Source: Methanoculleus sediminis
GTDB lineage: Archaea > Halobacteriota > Methanomicrobia > Methanomicrobiales > Methanoculleaceae
Reading direction: 5' to 3'
DNA: 64,000 nucleotides
Assembly (NCBI RefSeq): GCF_001017125.1
Contig: NZ_JXOJ01000001.1
Coordinates: forward strand, 204,133 to 268,132
Part shown: piece after piece, positions 8,768 to 17,776 of the stretch
How the letters are laid out: every line of letters begins with the position of its first letter
How positions within the stretch are numbered: the stretch's first letter is position 1
Notes under the pieces: generated by a model
What the model was told of the DNA's origin: nothing
The model's input: the letters and a program-made list of their open reading frames with translations, nothing else
Database searches by the model: none
Translations under genes and position numbers: made by a program

Positions 8768-9795
8768 TGGCACTCTATACGCACCACCTGCCCCGGTGGA
8801 AGAAGGAAGAAGTAGAGGAGATCAAGCGCGGTATCGAGGAGCACTCGCTCGTCGGCGTCGTGGACATGTACGGCATTCCCGCCTCGCAGGTCCAGCAGAT
8901 CCGGCGGAACCTCCGCGGCACGGCGAGGGTGAAGATGGCCCGCAACACGCTGATCGAGCACGCCTTAAACGAGCTCGGCGGCAGCGTCGCGGCCTTAAAC
9001 GACCACGCCGACGGCCAGAGCGCCCTGATCTTCACGAACGAGAATCCTTTCAAGCTCTTCAAGCTGCTTGAACGGACCAAGACGAAGATGGCGGCGAAGC
9101 CCGGCGAGACTGCTCCCGAGGATATCGTCATCCCGAAGGGTCCGACCAGCTTCAAGCCCGGCCCGATCGTGGGCGAGCTCCAGCAGGTGGGCATTCCTGC
9201 AGCCATTGAGGGCGGAAAGGTCAAGATCCGCGAGACGAAGACGGTCGTGAAGAAGGGCGAGGTCATCAACAAGAAGGTTGCCGAAGCTCTCGTGAAACTC
9301 GGCGTCAAGCCGATGGATGTCGGCCTCATTCTGCAGGCCGCATACTACCGTGAGACCATCTTCACGCCGGACCTCCTCGCCATCGATGAGGAAGTCTACG
9401 CGAACAACATCGTACTCGCTGCCCAGCAGGCGTTCAACCTCTCGGTCAACGCCGTCATCCCGACCAGACTTACCGTCGCGGCCATCATCGGCAAGGCGGT
9501 GAGCGAGGCCCGGAACGTGGGTGTCGAGGCGAGCATCTACGAGAAGGATATCGTCGACCTGATCATCGGGCGGGCTCAGCGCGAGATGCTGGCCGTCGCG
9601 CTCGCGGCGCAGGGCCGTGGGTTCGAGCTCGATGAGGCGACCCTGAAAGCCGCATCGGCTGCGACCGCTGCGGCACCCGCGGCAGCAGCCCCGGCGGCAG
9701 CCGAGGAGAAGGCCGAGGAAGAAGAGTCTGAAGAGGAGAAGAAGGAAGAGGAGGAAGAGAGCGGCATGGCCGGTCTCGGCGCCCTCTTCGGCTAA
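8767..9795 (+). CDS. rpl10: 50S ribosomal protein L10 (P0 stalk base)
   Basis: Archaeal P0: anchors L12 dimers at the ribosomal stalk and recruits elongation factors. At 342 residues it has the N-terminal RNA-binding domain (YGIPASQVQQIRRNLRG near residue 36), the archaeal insertion domain, three helical L12-binding spines near 230-285, an Ala-rich hinge, a long run of Glu/Lys and the shared C-terminal [10 protein letters not shown]. That tail is identical to the end of L12, as expected for the factor-binding peptide. Confidence 0.97.
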   Translation: MALYTHHLPRWKKEEVEEIKRGIEEHSLVGVVDMYGIPASQVQQIRRNLRGTARVKMARNTLIEHALNELGGSVAALNDHADGQSALIFTNENPFKLFKLLERTKTKMAAKPGETAPEDIVIPKGPTSFKPGPIVGELQQVGIPAAIEGGKVKIRETKTVVKKGEVINKKVAEALVKLGVKPMDVGLILQAAYYRETIFTPDLLAIDEEVYANNIVLAAQQAFNLSVNAVIPTRLTVAAIIGKAVSEARNVGVEASIYEKDIVDLIIGRAQREMLAVALAAQGRGFELDEATLKAASAATAAAPAAAAPAAAEEKAEEEESEEEKKEEEEESGMAGLGALFG

Positions 9796-9823
9796 TATCA
9801 TTTCAAAAAGAGGTGAATGAACT

Positions 9824-10144
9824 ATGGAGTATATCTACGCTGCACTGCTCCTGCACAACGCAGGCAAAGATGTAACTGAAGAGAATGTGACTGCTGTCCT
9901 GAACGCGGCCGGTGTCGAGGTCCAGGACGCCCGCGTGAAGGCGCTCGTCGCCGCACTCGAGGACGTGAACATCGAGGAGGCCATCAGCAAGGCCGCCGTC
10001 GCGCCCGTCGCCGCTGCACCCGCCGCAGCCGCTGCCCCCGCAGCCGCCGCCGCGCCCGCAGCCGAGGAAGAGGCCGAGGAAGAGGGCAAGAAGGAAGAGG
10101 AAGAAGAGAGCGGCATGGCCGGTCTCGGTGCCCTCTTCGGCTAA
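9824..10144 (+). CDS. rpl12: 50S ribosomal protein L12 (P1 stalk)
   Basis: Acidic stalk protein of 106 residues: an N-terminal dimerisation helix bundle ([18 protein letters not shown]), an Ala/Pro-rich hinge (about 66-88), an acidic Glu/Lys tract and the C-terminal [10 protein letters not shown] that binds translation factors. Preceded by a GAGGTGA ribosome-binding site. Last gene of the operon. Confidence 0.97.
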   Translation: MEYIYAALLLHNAGKDVTEENVTAVLNAAGVEVQDARVKALVAALEDVNIEEAISKAAVAPVAAAPAAAAAPAAAAAPAAEEEAEEEGKKEEEEESGMAGLGALFG

Positions 10145-10148
10145 ACCC

Positions 10149-10158
10149 TTTTTTCTTT
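10149..10158 (+). terminator. T-rich terminator after rpl12
   Basis: A run of six T followed by CTTT starts four bases after the L12 stop. This is a typical archaeal U-tract terminator closing the stalk operon. No other gene lies between here and the 3' end of hypF at 10336. Confidence 0.65.
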
Positions 10159-10335
10159 CGCCTTTAACGAACCGGTTATCTTCTCGGATCGAGTGACGCT
10201 CCGCTCTCTCTGTGTCGGATCTTTTAGAATGCTTCTCAGGGCAGCCGTGCCGCCTTTGTCCCGGTACTGCGTCGCCGGGTCGAACGAGAAAAAGAGGGTG
10301 TCTGTCCGATTACAACCCGGTGGATACGGGAGAGT

Positions 10336-12543
10336 TCACTCCTCCACGCTCCCGCCGTACACGACCTGCCCGAAGCTGATGCATCCGTCGCCGAGCGGGT
10401 AGTCCTTATTCATGATGAACTCGAGCCCGGCGTTGCGGATCTCGGTCCGGATCGTCTCGCGGATCGCCCGGTTGTAGGCCACCCCACCCGAGAGCGCCAC
10501 CCGGGGGATCCCGCGCTCTTCGGCCGCCCGGACGGCCATCGCGGCGACGCCCCGGGCGAGGTTGTACTGGAACGATGCGGCGATGTCGTCCGCCCGCCCC
10601 CCGGCAGCCGACCGCCGGCAGGCCTCCGCGAGGAGCGAGCGGGTCGAGAGGACCTCACACCCGCCGTCCTGCCGGTACTCGAGGTCCCAGGCCGAGGGTT
10701 TCCCGGCGTATGCCGCCGACTCGAGTTTCATCGCCGGCTCCCCGTCGTAGGTTCGCTCCCGGCAGATCCCGAGGAGGGCTGCGGCGGCGTCGAGAACCCG
10801 GCCGGTGCTCGAGGTCGCGGCGACGTTCAACCCCCGCTCCACCTGCCTGACGAGGACGGCGAGCTCGATATCGCTCCAGCCCCGTGACGCCAGGATGTCC
10901 CGGACTTCGGGGGTGGGGAGGATGCCGTAGAGCATCCGCTCCGGGAACCGGGTGGCGAGGTCGCCGCCCGGCATCGGGACGACCTCGAGGTGGGCGACCC
11001 GGTCGAGGTAGGGGATCCGTCCGGCAAACACCTCCCCGCCCCAGATCGTGGCGTCGTCGCCGTAGCCCACGCCGTCGATCGCGATCCCGACGCACTCTTC
11101 CCGGGTCGTGGCGGCGATGTGCGCCCGGTGGTGCTGGACGGCGAGGAGTTCTGCCCCTGTCGCTTCGGCAACCTCCCTCGCGTAGCGGGTCGAGAGGAAC
11201 TGCGGGTGGAGGTCGTGGACGATCCGGTCGTACCGGGCGCCGGTGAGCCCGCCGAGCCGTTCAGCCGTCTCCTGCAGGTAGGCGAGGGTCTGGGGGTTCC
11301 TGACGTTTCCGACGTGGGGGGAGGTGATGCAGAAGCCGCCTTTGTAGATGGAGATGTTCGCGTTCAGTTCCGGGCCGACGCCGAGGATGCATCCTTTGCC
11401 GAGGTCGATCGCCTCCCGCTTCGGGGCGAGGCCCCGGGAGAGCCGGATGATGTAGCCGTCCCTGACGACGGAGTCGTCGCACCGGTTGACGATCCGGCGG
11501 TCGTGGGTGAGGATATAGTCCACCTGCCCCGGGAGCCGCTCAAGAGCGACTCCGAGATCGGTGATCATCGGGTAGCCCGGCAGGTTCGCGCTCGTCATGA
11601 TGAGGAGCGGGTGGGCGAGGTTCGCGAAGAGGAGGTGGTGCAGCCCGGTGTAGGGGAGCATACACCCGATGGTGTGGAGGTCCGAGATCGTCGGGTGGGA
11701 CACGGGATCCCGTTTCTCGAGCACCATGATCGGCCGTTCCCGGGAGTGGAGGATCCGCCGCTCCTCGTCCGAGACGACCGCGATCCGTTCGACTTCCTCC
11801 GGGGTCGCCATCACCGCGAGCGGCTGCTCCGTCCGGCCGAGGCGGCATTTCAGAACCCCCGCCGCCTCCTCGGTGCAGGCGATATGGAATCCCCCGATCC
11901 CCCGGATGGCGACGATCGAGCCTGCGTCGAGGAGGGCCGCCGCTTCCCGGATGGGATCCCCTGCTACCGGCGTTCCGTCGGCCCGGAGAAGGGCGAGACC
12001 CGGCCCGCAGGCCGCACAGGCGATTGTCTGGGCGTGGTGGCGGCGGCACGCCGGATCGGTGTACTCGCTCTCGCAGGCGGGGCAGACGGGGAATTCCGCC
12101 ATCGACGTCCGCTCCCGGTCGTAGGGGATGGTATTGATGATGCTGTACCGGGGCCCGCAGTTGACGCAGGACGTGGCCCAGTAACCCTCGTACCGGCCGC
12201 CTCGCGTGAAAATATCGGCGATGCAGTCGTCGCAGATGGCGACGTCGGTCGGTATGAACCCCGAGAGGCTCCCCGAATTACTCTCGAGAATGGTAAACCC
12301 TTCGGTCTTCCCGCCGCGCAGATTCTGGACATCTACGGAATCTATTTGAGATAATGGCGTTCCTCTGGAAACGGCTTCCAGAAATTCCTCGAAGCGGTCG
12401 CCGGATGCATGGATCTCGACCTCGCTCCCGAGGTTTTTGACCGTCCCCGTGATCCCAAATTCCCGCGCTTTTGCATAGACAAAGGGACGAAACCCGACTC
12501 CCTGGACGATGCCCCGGATGATGATTGTGCCACTGGTACGCAT
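10336..12543 (-). CDS. hypF: Carbamoyltransferase HypF (hydrogenase maturation)
   Basis: Activates carbamoyl phosphate and transfers the carbamoyl group to the HypE C-terminus for cyanide-ligand synthesis of [NiFe] hydrogenases. The 735-residue protein shows all domains in order: acylphosphatase (GIVQGVGFRPFVY near residue 9), two zinc fingers (CDDC with CVNCGPRYS; CPAC with CAACGP, about residues 104-185), a YrdC-like domain (about 200-385) and a Kae1-like domain (about 390-735, with LAVQHHRAHIAA near 485). It stands alone; no other hyp genes lie in the window. The start ATG is divergent from the HTH gene at 12601. Confidence 0.96.
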   Translation of the reverse strand: MRTSGTIIIRGIVQGVGFRPFVYAKAREFGITGTVKNLGSEVEIHASGDRFEEFLEAVSRGTPLSQIDSVDVQNLRGGKTEGFTILESNSGSLSGFIPTDVAICDDCIADIFTRGGRYEGYWATSCVNCGPRYSIINTIPYDRERTSMAEFPVCPACESEYTDPACRRHHAQTIACAACGPGLALLRADGTPVAGDPIREAAALLDAGSIVAIRGIGGFHIACTEEAAGVLKCRLGRTEQPLAVMATPEEVERIAVVSDEERRILHSRERPIMVLEKRDPVSHPTISDLHTIGCMLPYTGLHHLLFANLAHPLLIMTSANLPGYPMITDLGVALERLPGQVDYILTHDRRIVNRCDDSVVRDGYIIRLSRGLAPKREAIDLGKGCILGVGPELNANISIYKGGFCITSPHVGNVRNPQTLAYLQETAERLGGLTGARYDRIVHDLHPQFLSTRYAREVAEATGAELLAVQHHRAHIAATTREECVGIAIDGVGYGDDATIWGGEVFAGRIPYLDRVAHLEVVPMPGGDLATRFPERMLYGILPTPEVRDILASRGWSDIELAVLVRQVERGLNVAATSSTGRVLDAAAALLGICRERTYDGEPAMKLESAAYAGKPSAWDLEYRQDGGCEVLSTRSLLAEACRRSAAGGRADDIAASFQYNLARGVAAMAVRAAEERGIPRVALSGGVAYNRAIRETIRTEIRNAGLEFIMNKDYPLGDGCISFGQVVYGGSVEE

Positions 12544-12600
12544 TGAGATTTCAGCAAAAATTTATGGAGTTATACCACCATATAACAATAGGGTATCGCA

Positions 12601-13113
12601 GTGACGGGACATATTAAAATTCTTAACGATCCGGTGGAACTGGTTCCTCTTCTCATAACGTTCAATAATGCCGATTATAAAAAGATCTACGAACTCCTGA
12701 ACAAAGCCTGGCTGACCGAGGAAGACCTTGCGACATATGCCGGCCCCTCGACGGTGACCGAGTGCCTCTCTATTCTCAAGAAAGGAAACCTGATCGAAGA
12801 GCAGTGGCGGATGCCCAAGCCCGGAGAGAAACCGACAAAGGAGTACCGGGCGACATACAGCAAGTTCCGGGCCAGTTTCCAGTGTTCCATGGGCGATATC
12901 GGGGATCTGCTGCACATCGCCGTCTCGAACGACGAGGGTCTGCGCACGATCGTGGACTCGGTCGAGCAGGAGATCGTGGCCGGGACCACCTCCATCGGCG
13001 ATATCTCCCGAAAATACGGGGTCAGCCCTACCTTCATCAAGGGGCTGGCGAAGAGGATCCCCGGTCTCGATGTGAAAGGGCAGGGAATGGTGCTGCTTGA
13101 CCGACTTCACTGA
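12601..13113 (+). CDS. Winged-helix (ArsR-like) transcriptional regulator
   Basis: A 170-residue protein with a GTG start. An N-terminal helix-turn-helix (about residues 22-65, with LNKAWLTEEDLATYAG and SILKKGNLIEEQW) is followed by a wing (EYRATYSKF) and a second C-terminal helix-turn-helix-like stretch (ISRKYGVSPTFIKGLAKRI, about 138-156). Its 3' end overlaps the next regulator by 17 bp, and that gene in turn overlaps a helicase, so the three are likely one transcript. It is divergent from hypF across 57 bp. The target is unknown; control of its own operon or of hypF is inference. Confidence 0.75.
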   Translation: MTGHIKILNDPVELVPLLITFNNADYKKIYELLNKAWLTEEDLATYAGPSTVTECLSILKKGNLIEEQWRMPKPGEKPTKEYRATYSKFRASFQCSMGDIGDLLHIAVSNDEGLRTIVDSVEQEIVAGTTSIGDISRKYGVSPTFIKGLAKRIPGLDVKGQGMVLLDRLH

Positions 13114-13906
13114 CGACCCTCTTTACGTCATCCTGCGCAGCAAACGCGAGGCCACCCGGTTCCAGATTCTCGTAGAGATCGCCGAACACCAGCCGGCCGT
13201 CCGCCAGCAGGAGGTTGCCGCGAAACTCGGTGTGACGCCTCAAGCCGTCTCCGAGTACATCCGGGAGCTGGTGGACGAAGGGCTGGTCGCCGCTCACGGC
13301 CGGGGCCGCTACGAGGTGACGAAGAGCGGGATCGAGTGGGTCCTGCGTCACGCCGAGGCGCTCGAGGCGTATGCCCGCCACATCAACCGGGATGTCATCC
13401 AGCAGGTGGCGGTCTGGACGGCCATCGCCCGGGACGATATCCGGAAAGGGGATACGGTCGGCGTCTTCATGCAGGACGGGTGGCTCTACGCGACGAGAGA
13501 AGAGCAGAGCGCCACCGGCCTCGCGACCATGGACGCGGCACCGGGAGAAGATCTCGGCGTCGCCCAGCTGAACGGCATCATCCAGCACGAAGAGGGGCTC
13601 GTTCACGTCTGCAAGGTGCCGAGGGTGGAGCGGGGCGGGTCCCGGCAGGTCAGCACGGATCTTCTCCGGGAGGCCGTCCGGGACGCCGAGATGGTGGGCG
13701 CCGTCGGCCTCGAATCCTACGTGGCCCTCAGAAAGGCGGGCATCGAGCCGGATATGTTCTTCGGCTCAAGGGAAGGGGTCGTCGAAGCGGCGTTCCACGG
13801 CCGGGAGTGCGCAATTCTTATCGTCGATGAGGAGTTTACCGATTTCCTCAAGCGCCTGGAGACGGTGGGGCTCACCTACACGATCCACGACCTGATCCCG
13901 TCATGA
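13097..13906 (+). CDS. Winged-helix regulator with C-terminal ligand-type domain
   Basis: A 269-residue protein using a TTG start inside the end of the preceding gene. The N-terminal winged helix (about residues 10-75) is clear: RQQEVAAKLGVTPQAVSEYIRELVDEGLV. The remaining ~190 residues form an alpha/beta domain of a type found in archaeal regulators of the arCOG DUF7839-like group; its ligand is not known to me. The stop overlaps the following helicase ATG (ATGA). The conserved proximity to the helicase suggests a link to RNA or DNA metabolism, which is inference. Confidence 0.75.
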   Translation: MTDFTDDPLYVILRSKREATRFQILVEIAEHQPAVRQQEVAAKLGVTPQAVSEYIRELVDEGLVAAHGRGRYEVTKSGIEWVLRHAEALEAYARHINRDVIQQVAVWTAIARDDIRKGDTVGVFMQDGWLYATREEQSATGLATMDAAPGEDLGVAQLNGIIQHEEGLVHVCKVPRVERGGSRQVSTDLLREAVRDAEMVGAVGLESYVALRKAGIEPDMFFGSREGVVEAAFHGRECAILIVDEEFTDFLKRLETVGLTYTIHDLIPS

Positions 13907-15912
13907 AAGTCATCGTCCAGCCCCAGAAAGGCACGTATAAACTGCTGTTCGTCGAAGGCGGCCGCGTCGAAGGTTCGGGTTTCGTCGACCTGGCTGCGAC
14001 CCCGAAGGGCCGGCGGCCGAAGAATTTCAAGATGCGCCGTCGCGGCAAACAGCTCAAGCCAACCCCTACCCGTGACCTGATCGCCCTGCTGCGCCGTTCC
14101 ACGGTACTCCTTGCGGCGAAGAGCCCTGAATTCGAGTCGTTCCTTGCCGATCTCCAGATCCCGTCGTCGAGGATAGATATCTGCCGGTTCTGTCAGCTCG
14201 AGGACCGGTTCGCGCCGGTCGACAGGGCGACCGGCGTCCGGTACGGCGGGGAATGGATCTGCATGGAGTGCGCAAAGCGCGAGATGCGCCGGGAGCTCGG
14301 TTACCTGGGGAAGTTCGGCGGCTCGGTGCTCGTTCACCTGGAGAAACTCCTCGCTCAGATCCGCGATCTCGACCGGGTGCTGGCGTCGGTGGGCCCCGAG
14401 CACCCCGACCTGAAGCGGACGCTCTTTGACCGGCTCGAGGCGCACGAGGTTCAGAAAACCGCTCATATCACCGAACTCCCGCTCCCTCCCGCGTTCGCGA
14501 AGGCCGCCGGGGTCGAATACCTGATGCCCGTCCAGCAGCTCGCCGTCCAGGACGGGCTTTTAGAGGGGCAGCACCTCCTGGTCGTCTCGGCGACCGCGAG
14601 CGGCAAGACCTTCATCGGGGAGATGGCCGGGATGAAGAACTTCCTCGAAGGCCGGGGGAGGACGCTCTTCCTGGTCCCGCTGGTCGCGCTCGCGAACCAG
14701 AAGTACCAGCGGTTCCGCGACCGCTACGGCCACCTGGTCCGGGTCACCCTGCAGACCGGGGTGAGCCGTCTCAACCTCCCCGAGACCCGGCCTGCGGGTG
14801 ACCGGGACGTCAACGCTCCCGTGGTGGTTGGAACCTACGAGGGGATCGACCACGCTCTCCGGACCGGGCGATCCTTAAAGGATATCGGAACCGTCGTCAT
14901 CGACGAGGTGCAGATGCTCGAGGACCCGGAACGCGGCCACCGTCTCGACGGGCTGATCGCCCGGCTCAAACATGTCGCTCCCGAGGCGCAGTTCCTCTAC
15001 CTCTCGGCCACGATCGGGGCTCCGGGGCTGCTCGCGGATAAACTCCGGGCAAATCTTGTCCGCTACGCGGACCGGCCGGTTCCGCTCGAACGCCATCTCA
15101 TCTTCGTCGAGCGAAGCAAGAAGATCAACTTCATCAAGCAGATGGTCGCCGAGGAGTACAAGGTGCGGTCGTCGAAAGGCTACCGGGGCCAGACGATCGT
15201 CTTCACCAACTCCCGTGCCCGCTGCCACGTCATCGCCGACGCCCTCGGAAAGAAGGCCGCCCCCTACCATGCGGGGCTGACCTCCCAGGAACGCCGGGAC
15301 GTGGAGCGGCGGTTCGCGAACGGGGAGATCGCCGCCGTGGTCACGACAGCGGCGCTTGCTGCCGGCGTCGATTTCCCTGCGTCCCAGGTGATCTTCGACG
15401 CCCTTGCGATGGGTATCCAGTGGCTCACCGTCCAGGAATTCCACCAGATGATGGGCCGGGCGGGCCGGCCGGACTTCCACGATCTCGGCCGGGTGGTCAT
15501 CATGGCGGAACCCGGGGGGTCGTACTCACGGACGTCCGGGAAGACCGAGGAGGAGGTCGCCGTCGGCCTTCTGCGAGGCGAGATGGAGGAGGTCGCGCCC
15601 GAGTACGACATGGAGCAGAGCACGGAGGAGTTCGTCGCGAACGCCGTGGTCTCGAACGGCGACGAGCAGCAGATCATCAAGATGACCCACACGATGGTCG
15701 GGACGCTGGAGCCCGCCCTCCCCACGCTCCTCGACTACGGGCTGGTCCGGCGGCGCGGCGGGCGTATCGAACTCACCGATATGGCCCGGGTGATGGCCGA
15801 ACATTTCATCGGCGCCGAGCGGTTGATCGAGATCAAGGACCTCGTGCGGCGTATGGACGATGCGGCCGAGATCGTCGCGGAACTCGAGTGCGCCGAAGAG
15901 ACGACGCCGTAG
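13903..15912 (+). CDS. Archaea-specific Ski2-like superfamily II helicase (ASH-Ski2/COG1202 type)
   Basis: A 669-residue ATP-dependent helicase. An N-terminal ~200-residue extension carries a four-cysteine zinc site (CRFC near residue 87 and CMEC near 118). The helicase core follows: Walker A SATASGKT near residue 229, LVPLVALANQKY (Ia), VIDEVQML (DEVQ box, near 331), LSATIG (motif III) and QMMGRAGRPD (motif VI, near 513). A winged-helix and ratchet-like end completes it. This domain plan matches the archaeal ASH-Ski2 family, linked in Thermococcales to nucleic-acid transactions with RNA decay factors (family knowledge). ATGA-coupled to the upstream regulator. Confidence 0.9.
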   Translation: MKVIVQPQKGTYKLLFVEGGRVEGSGFVDLAATPKGRRPKNFKMRRRGKQLKPTPTRDLIALLRRSTVLLAAKSPEFESFLADLQIPSSRIDICRFCQLEDRFAPVDRATGVRYGGEWICMECAKREMRRELGYLGKFGGSVLVHLEKLLAQIRDLDRVLASVGPEHPDLKRTLFDRLEAHEVQKTAHITELPLPPAFAKAAGVEYLMPVQQLAVQDGLLEGQHLLVVSATASGKTFIGEMAGMKNFLEGRGRTLFLVPLVALANQKYQRFRDRYGHLVRVTLQTGVSRLNLPETRPAGDRDVNAPVVVGTYEGIDHALRTGRSLKDIGTVVIDEVQMLEDPERGHRLDGLIARLKHVAPEAQFLYLSATIGAPGLLADKLRANLVRYADRPVPLERHLIFVERSKKINFIKQMVAEEYKVRSSKGYRGQTIVFTNSRARCHVIADALGKKAAPYHAGLTSQERRDVERRFANGEIAAVVTTAALAAGVDFPASQVIFDALAMGIQWLTVQEFHQMMGRAGRPDFHDLGRVVIMAEPGGSYSRTSGKTEEEVAVGLLRGEMEEVAPEYDMEQSTEEFVANAVVSNGDEQQIIKMTHTMVGTLEPALPTLLDYGLVRRRGGRIELTDMARVMAEHFIGAERLIEIKDLVRRMDDAAEIVAELECAEETTP

Positions 15913-15914
15913 GG

Positions 15915-15920
15915 TTTTTT
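15915..15920 (+). terminator. T6 terminator after the helicase
   Basis: Six consecutive T residues start two bases after the TAG stop of the helicase gene. This is a likely archaeal U-tract terminator at the end of the three-gene unit. Confidence 0.55.
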
Positions 15921-16041
15921 CGGGAACTTGCCCGGAGAAGGTCCCCCTCCCCAAAACCCGCGGTCAGTTGTGTTTTTCAAGTTCTCTTGCCCCCTGTTTC
16001 ACGTTTCGGGAAATTATAAAGCCCATGTACGGGATTTCCAC

Positions 16042-16190
16042 CGGACATCGCACCTTCGGTGCTCCAGCTCCGTTCCTGCCGGAACGTCGCTTATCGCCAC
16101 GCACTGCCCCCGCCCCCGGGGCGGGGTGCGACGGGCTGTAGGACCGGAGCATGAGCACCGAAGGTGCGGAGGAGGAGCGCGAAGCGCGGG
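16042..16190. repeat. Triloop hairpin repeats in the intergenic region 15913-16422
   Basis: Members of the hairpin family lie in both orientations. In inverted orientation are GCACC-ttc-GGTGC (16050-16062; loop gaa on the minus strand) and CGTTCC-tgcc-GGAACG (16071-16086). In forward orientation are GCACC-gaa-GGTGC (16155-16167) and GCGC-gaa-GCGC (16177-16187). The rest of the 510-bp gap (to 16422) has no credible gene; it contains only a G/C-rich stretch at about 16220-16275. Confidence 0.75.
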
Positions 16191-16422
16191 TGGGGTGGGG
16201 GTTACAGACATTCATTCCGACGTGGAGACAGGGGAGGGGGGATGCTCCCCCCTCCCCGTCAGCCCCACCCCCACGTGGCGATAGCCACCACGGTCCACTG
16301 TATTGGGACTCTCTTGTCTCAACAGGTCTATTGGCGATCAACAGCACTGCAGTATTCTCAACCATCACTGTAGGTTCACTGGCTCCTCAAACCCCGGCCG
16401 GGTACAGCCCAAAACCCTCTCC

Positions 16423-17496
16423 CTACCGATACCGCTCCAGGTACTCCCGCACCTTCTCCGACTCCACCCAGCCTTCGTCGAGCTGTCTGAGGATTGCCTT
16501 GATCTGCCTGACCTGCTCCCGGATCTTCTCCGCTCGCTCGTCGTCGATGAGGTCGGCCATCCCCTGGACGACCTGGAGAGGGTTTCGGATGTGGTCGGTC
16601 AGGACGGCGAACTGCTCGATGTTCCTCTCGATCTGCCGGTATGCCTCCATTCTTTCCCGCTCGATCCTCTCCCGCTCTCCCATCTCGCGTTTGAGGCTCT
16701 CGTTTGCGGCCCGGAGTTCTTCTGTCCGTTGCGTCACCAGTTCCTCGAGCCGGTAGCGGTAGTCCATCAGTTCCTTCTCGGCCTGCCGTCTCTCCGTCAC
16801 GTCCCGTGCGATGATGAGGATGGCCGGCGTGCCCCCGAGGGTGATGCGGTGGATGCTCGCCTCGACCGGGATCCGTTCGCCTTCCCGGGGGATCAGGTCG
16901 GCGGAATGGAGGCGTTGGTCGCCCTTCTTGAAGTCGCTCCGGATGAGGATGACCGATCCGGGAGCACGGGCGAAGAGTTCGTCGCGGGTATACCCGAGGC
17001 ACCGGCAGGCAAGCGCGTTCGCATCCAGTATCCGGTAGGGCGTCCCTTCCCTCCCGACGGCGCATACCAGCAGAAAATCGTTCCCGCTCTCGAAGAGGAG
17101 GCGGTAGCGGTCCCTGCTCTCCTGGAGGTCGCGCCGGGAACGTTCCAGTTCGCCGAGCATCAGGTTGACCTCTTCGACGAACCGTGAGACGGGATCGCCC
17201 CCGACTGCAGGGAGGCGGGGCGGGATACTGCCCGTTGTCCTGATTCCCTCGATGCTTGCATCCATGCCGGCGATGCGGGCGGCCACTTCCCGCTCCTTGA
17301 GCCAGACGCCGAGCAGCCCGAAGGCGATGCATACGAGGAGGAGTTCGATGAGCAGGACGCCGGGAGAGGTCAGGACCTCCCTGGAAAGACCAACCGGGAG
17401 AACGAGTGCGAGGAATGCCTGATCGCGGGCCCTGGTGATACGGTGGGCCGCAGATGGAAAAGCGGGGAACGAGGGTCGATCGTTGCGGGAGGCCAT
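16423..17496 (-). CDS. Membrane-anchored PAS sensor protein with a histidine-kinase-like H box but no ATPase domain
   Basis: A 357-residue sensor. A transmembrane helix lies at about residues 44-65, followed by a HAMP-like linker (about 66-120), a PAS domain (about 128-240, ending ILIIARDVTERRQAE) and a long coiled coil (about 240-290). Near residue 298 is DHIRNPLQVVQG, an H-box-like motif common in methanogen histidine kinases. The protein ends about 60 residues later with no HATPase_c domain (no N, G1 or G2 boxes). It is therefore either a truncated kinase or a dimerising sensor that acts through a partner. No response regulator is adjacent. Confidence 0.8.
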   Translation of the reverse strand: MASRNDRPSFPAFPSAAHRITRARDQAFLALVLPVGLSREVLTSPGVLLIELLLVCIAFGLLGVWLKEREVAARIAGMDASIEGIRTTGSIPPRLPAVGGDPVSRFVEEVNLMLGELERSRRDLQESRDRYRLLFESGNDFLLVCAVGREGTPYRILDANALACRCLGYTRDELFARAPGSVILIRSDFKKGDQRLHSADLIPREGERIPVEASIHRITLGGTPAILIIARDVTERRQAEKELMDYRYRLEELVTQRTEELRAANESLKREMGERERIERERMEAYRQIERNIEQFAVLTDHIRNPLQVVQGMADLIDDERAEKIREQVRQIKAILRQLDEGWVESEKVREYLERYR

Positions 17497-17776
17497 GACG
17501 TTGTACCGAGTCGCATACGTCGGGCAGATCCCTGCCCGTGGCCTGCGGGGCGGACCCGGGAGGTCGCCCGGTCGCCCTGCAGGTATCTACTGTGGCGGTT
17601 CCGGCGCGTTTTTTATCCGCGCGTCGTCGTATCCCATGAGGGTGAATCTAACATATAAACATTTCTGATACAGGAGAGATGTTTACAGCGCAAATTCCAT
17701 TTTTTATCTTGGATGAGGGAGTGTCGCGCGACATCTGGAGACATATGTCGGTCTTTGGTCTGACGTCACCGGGAGC

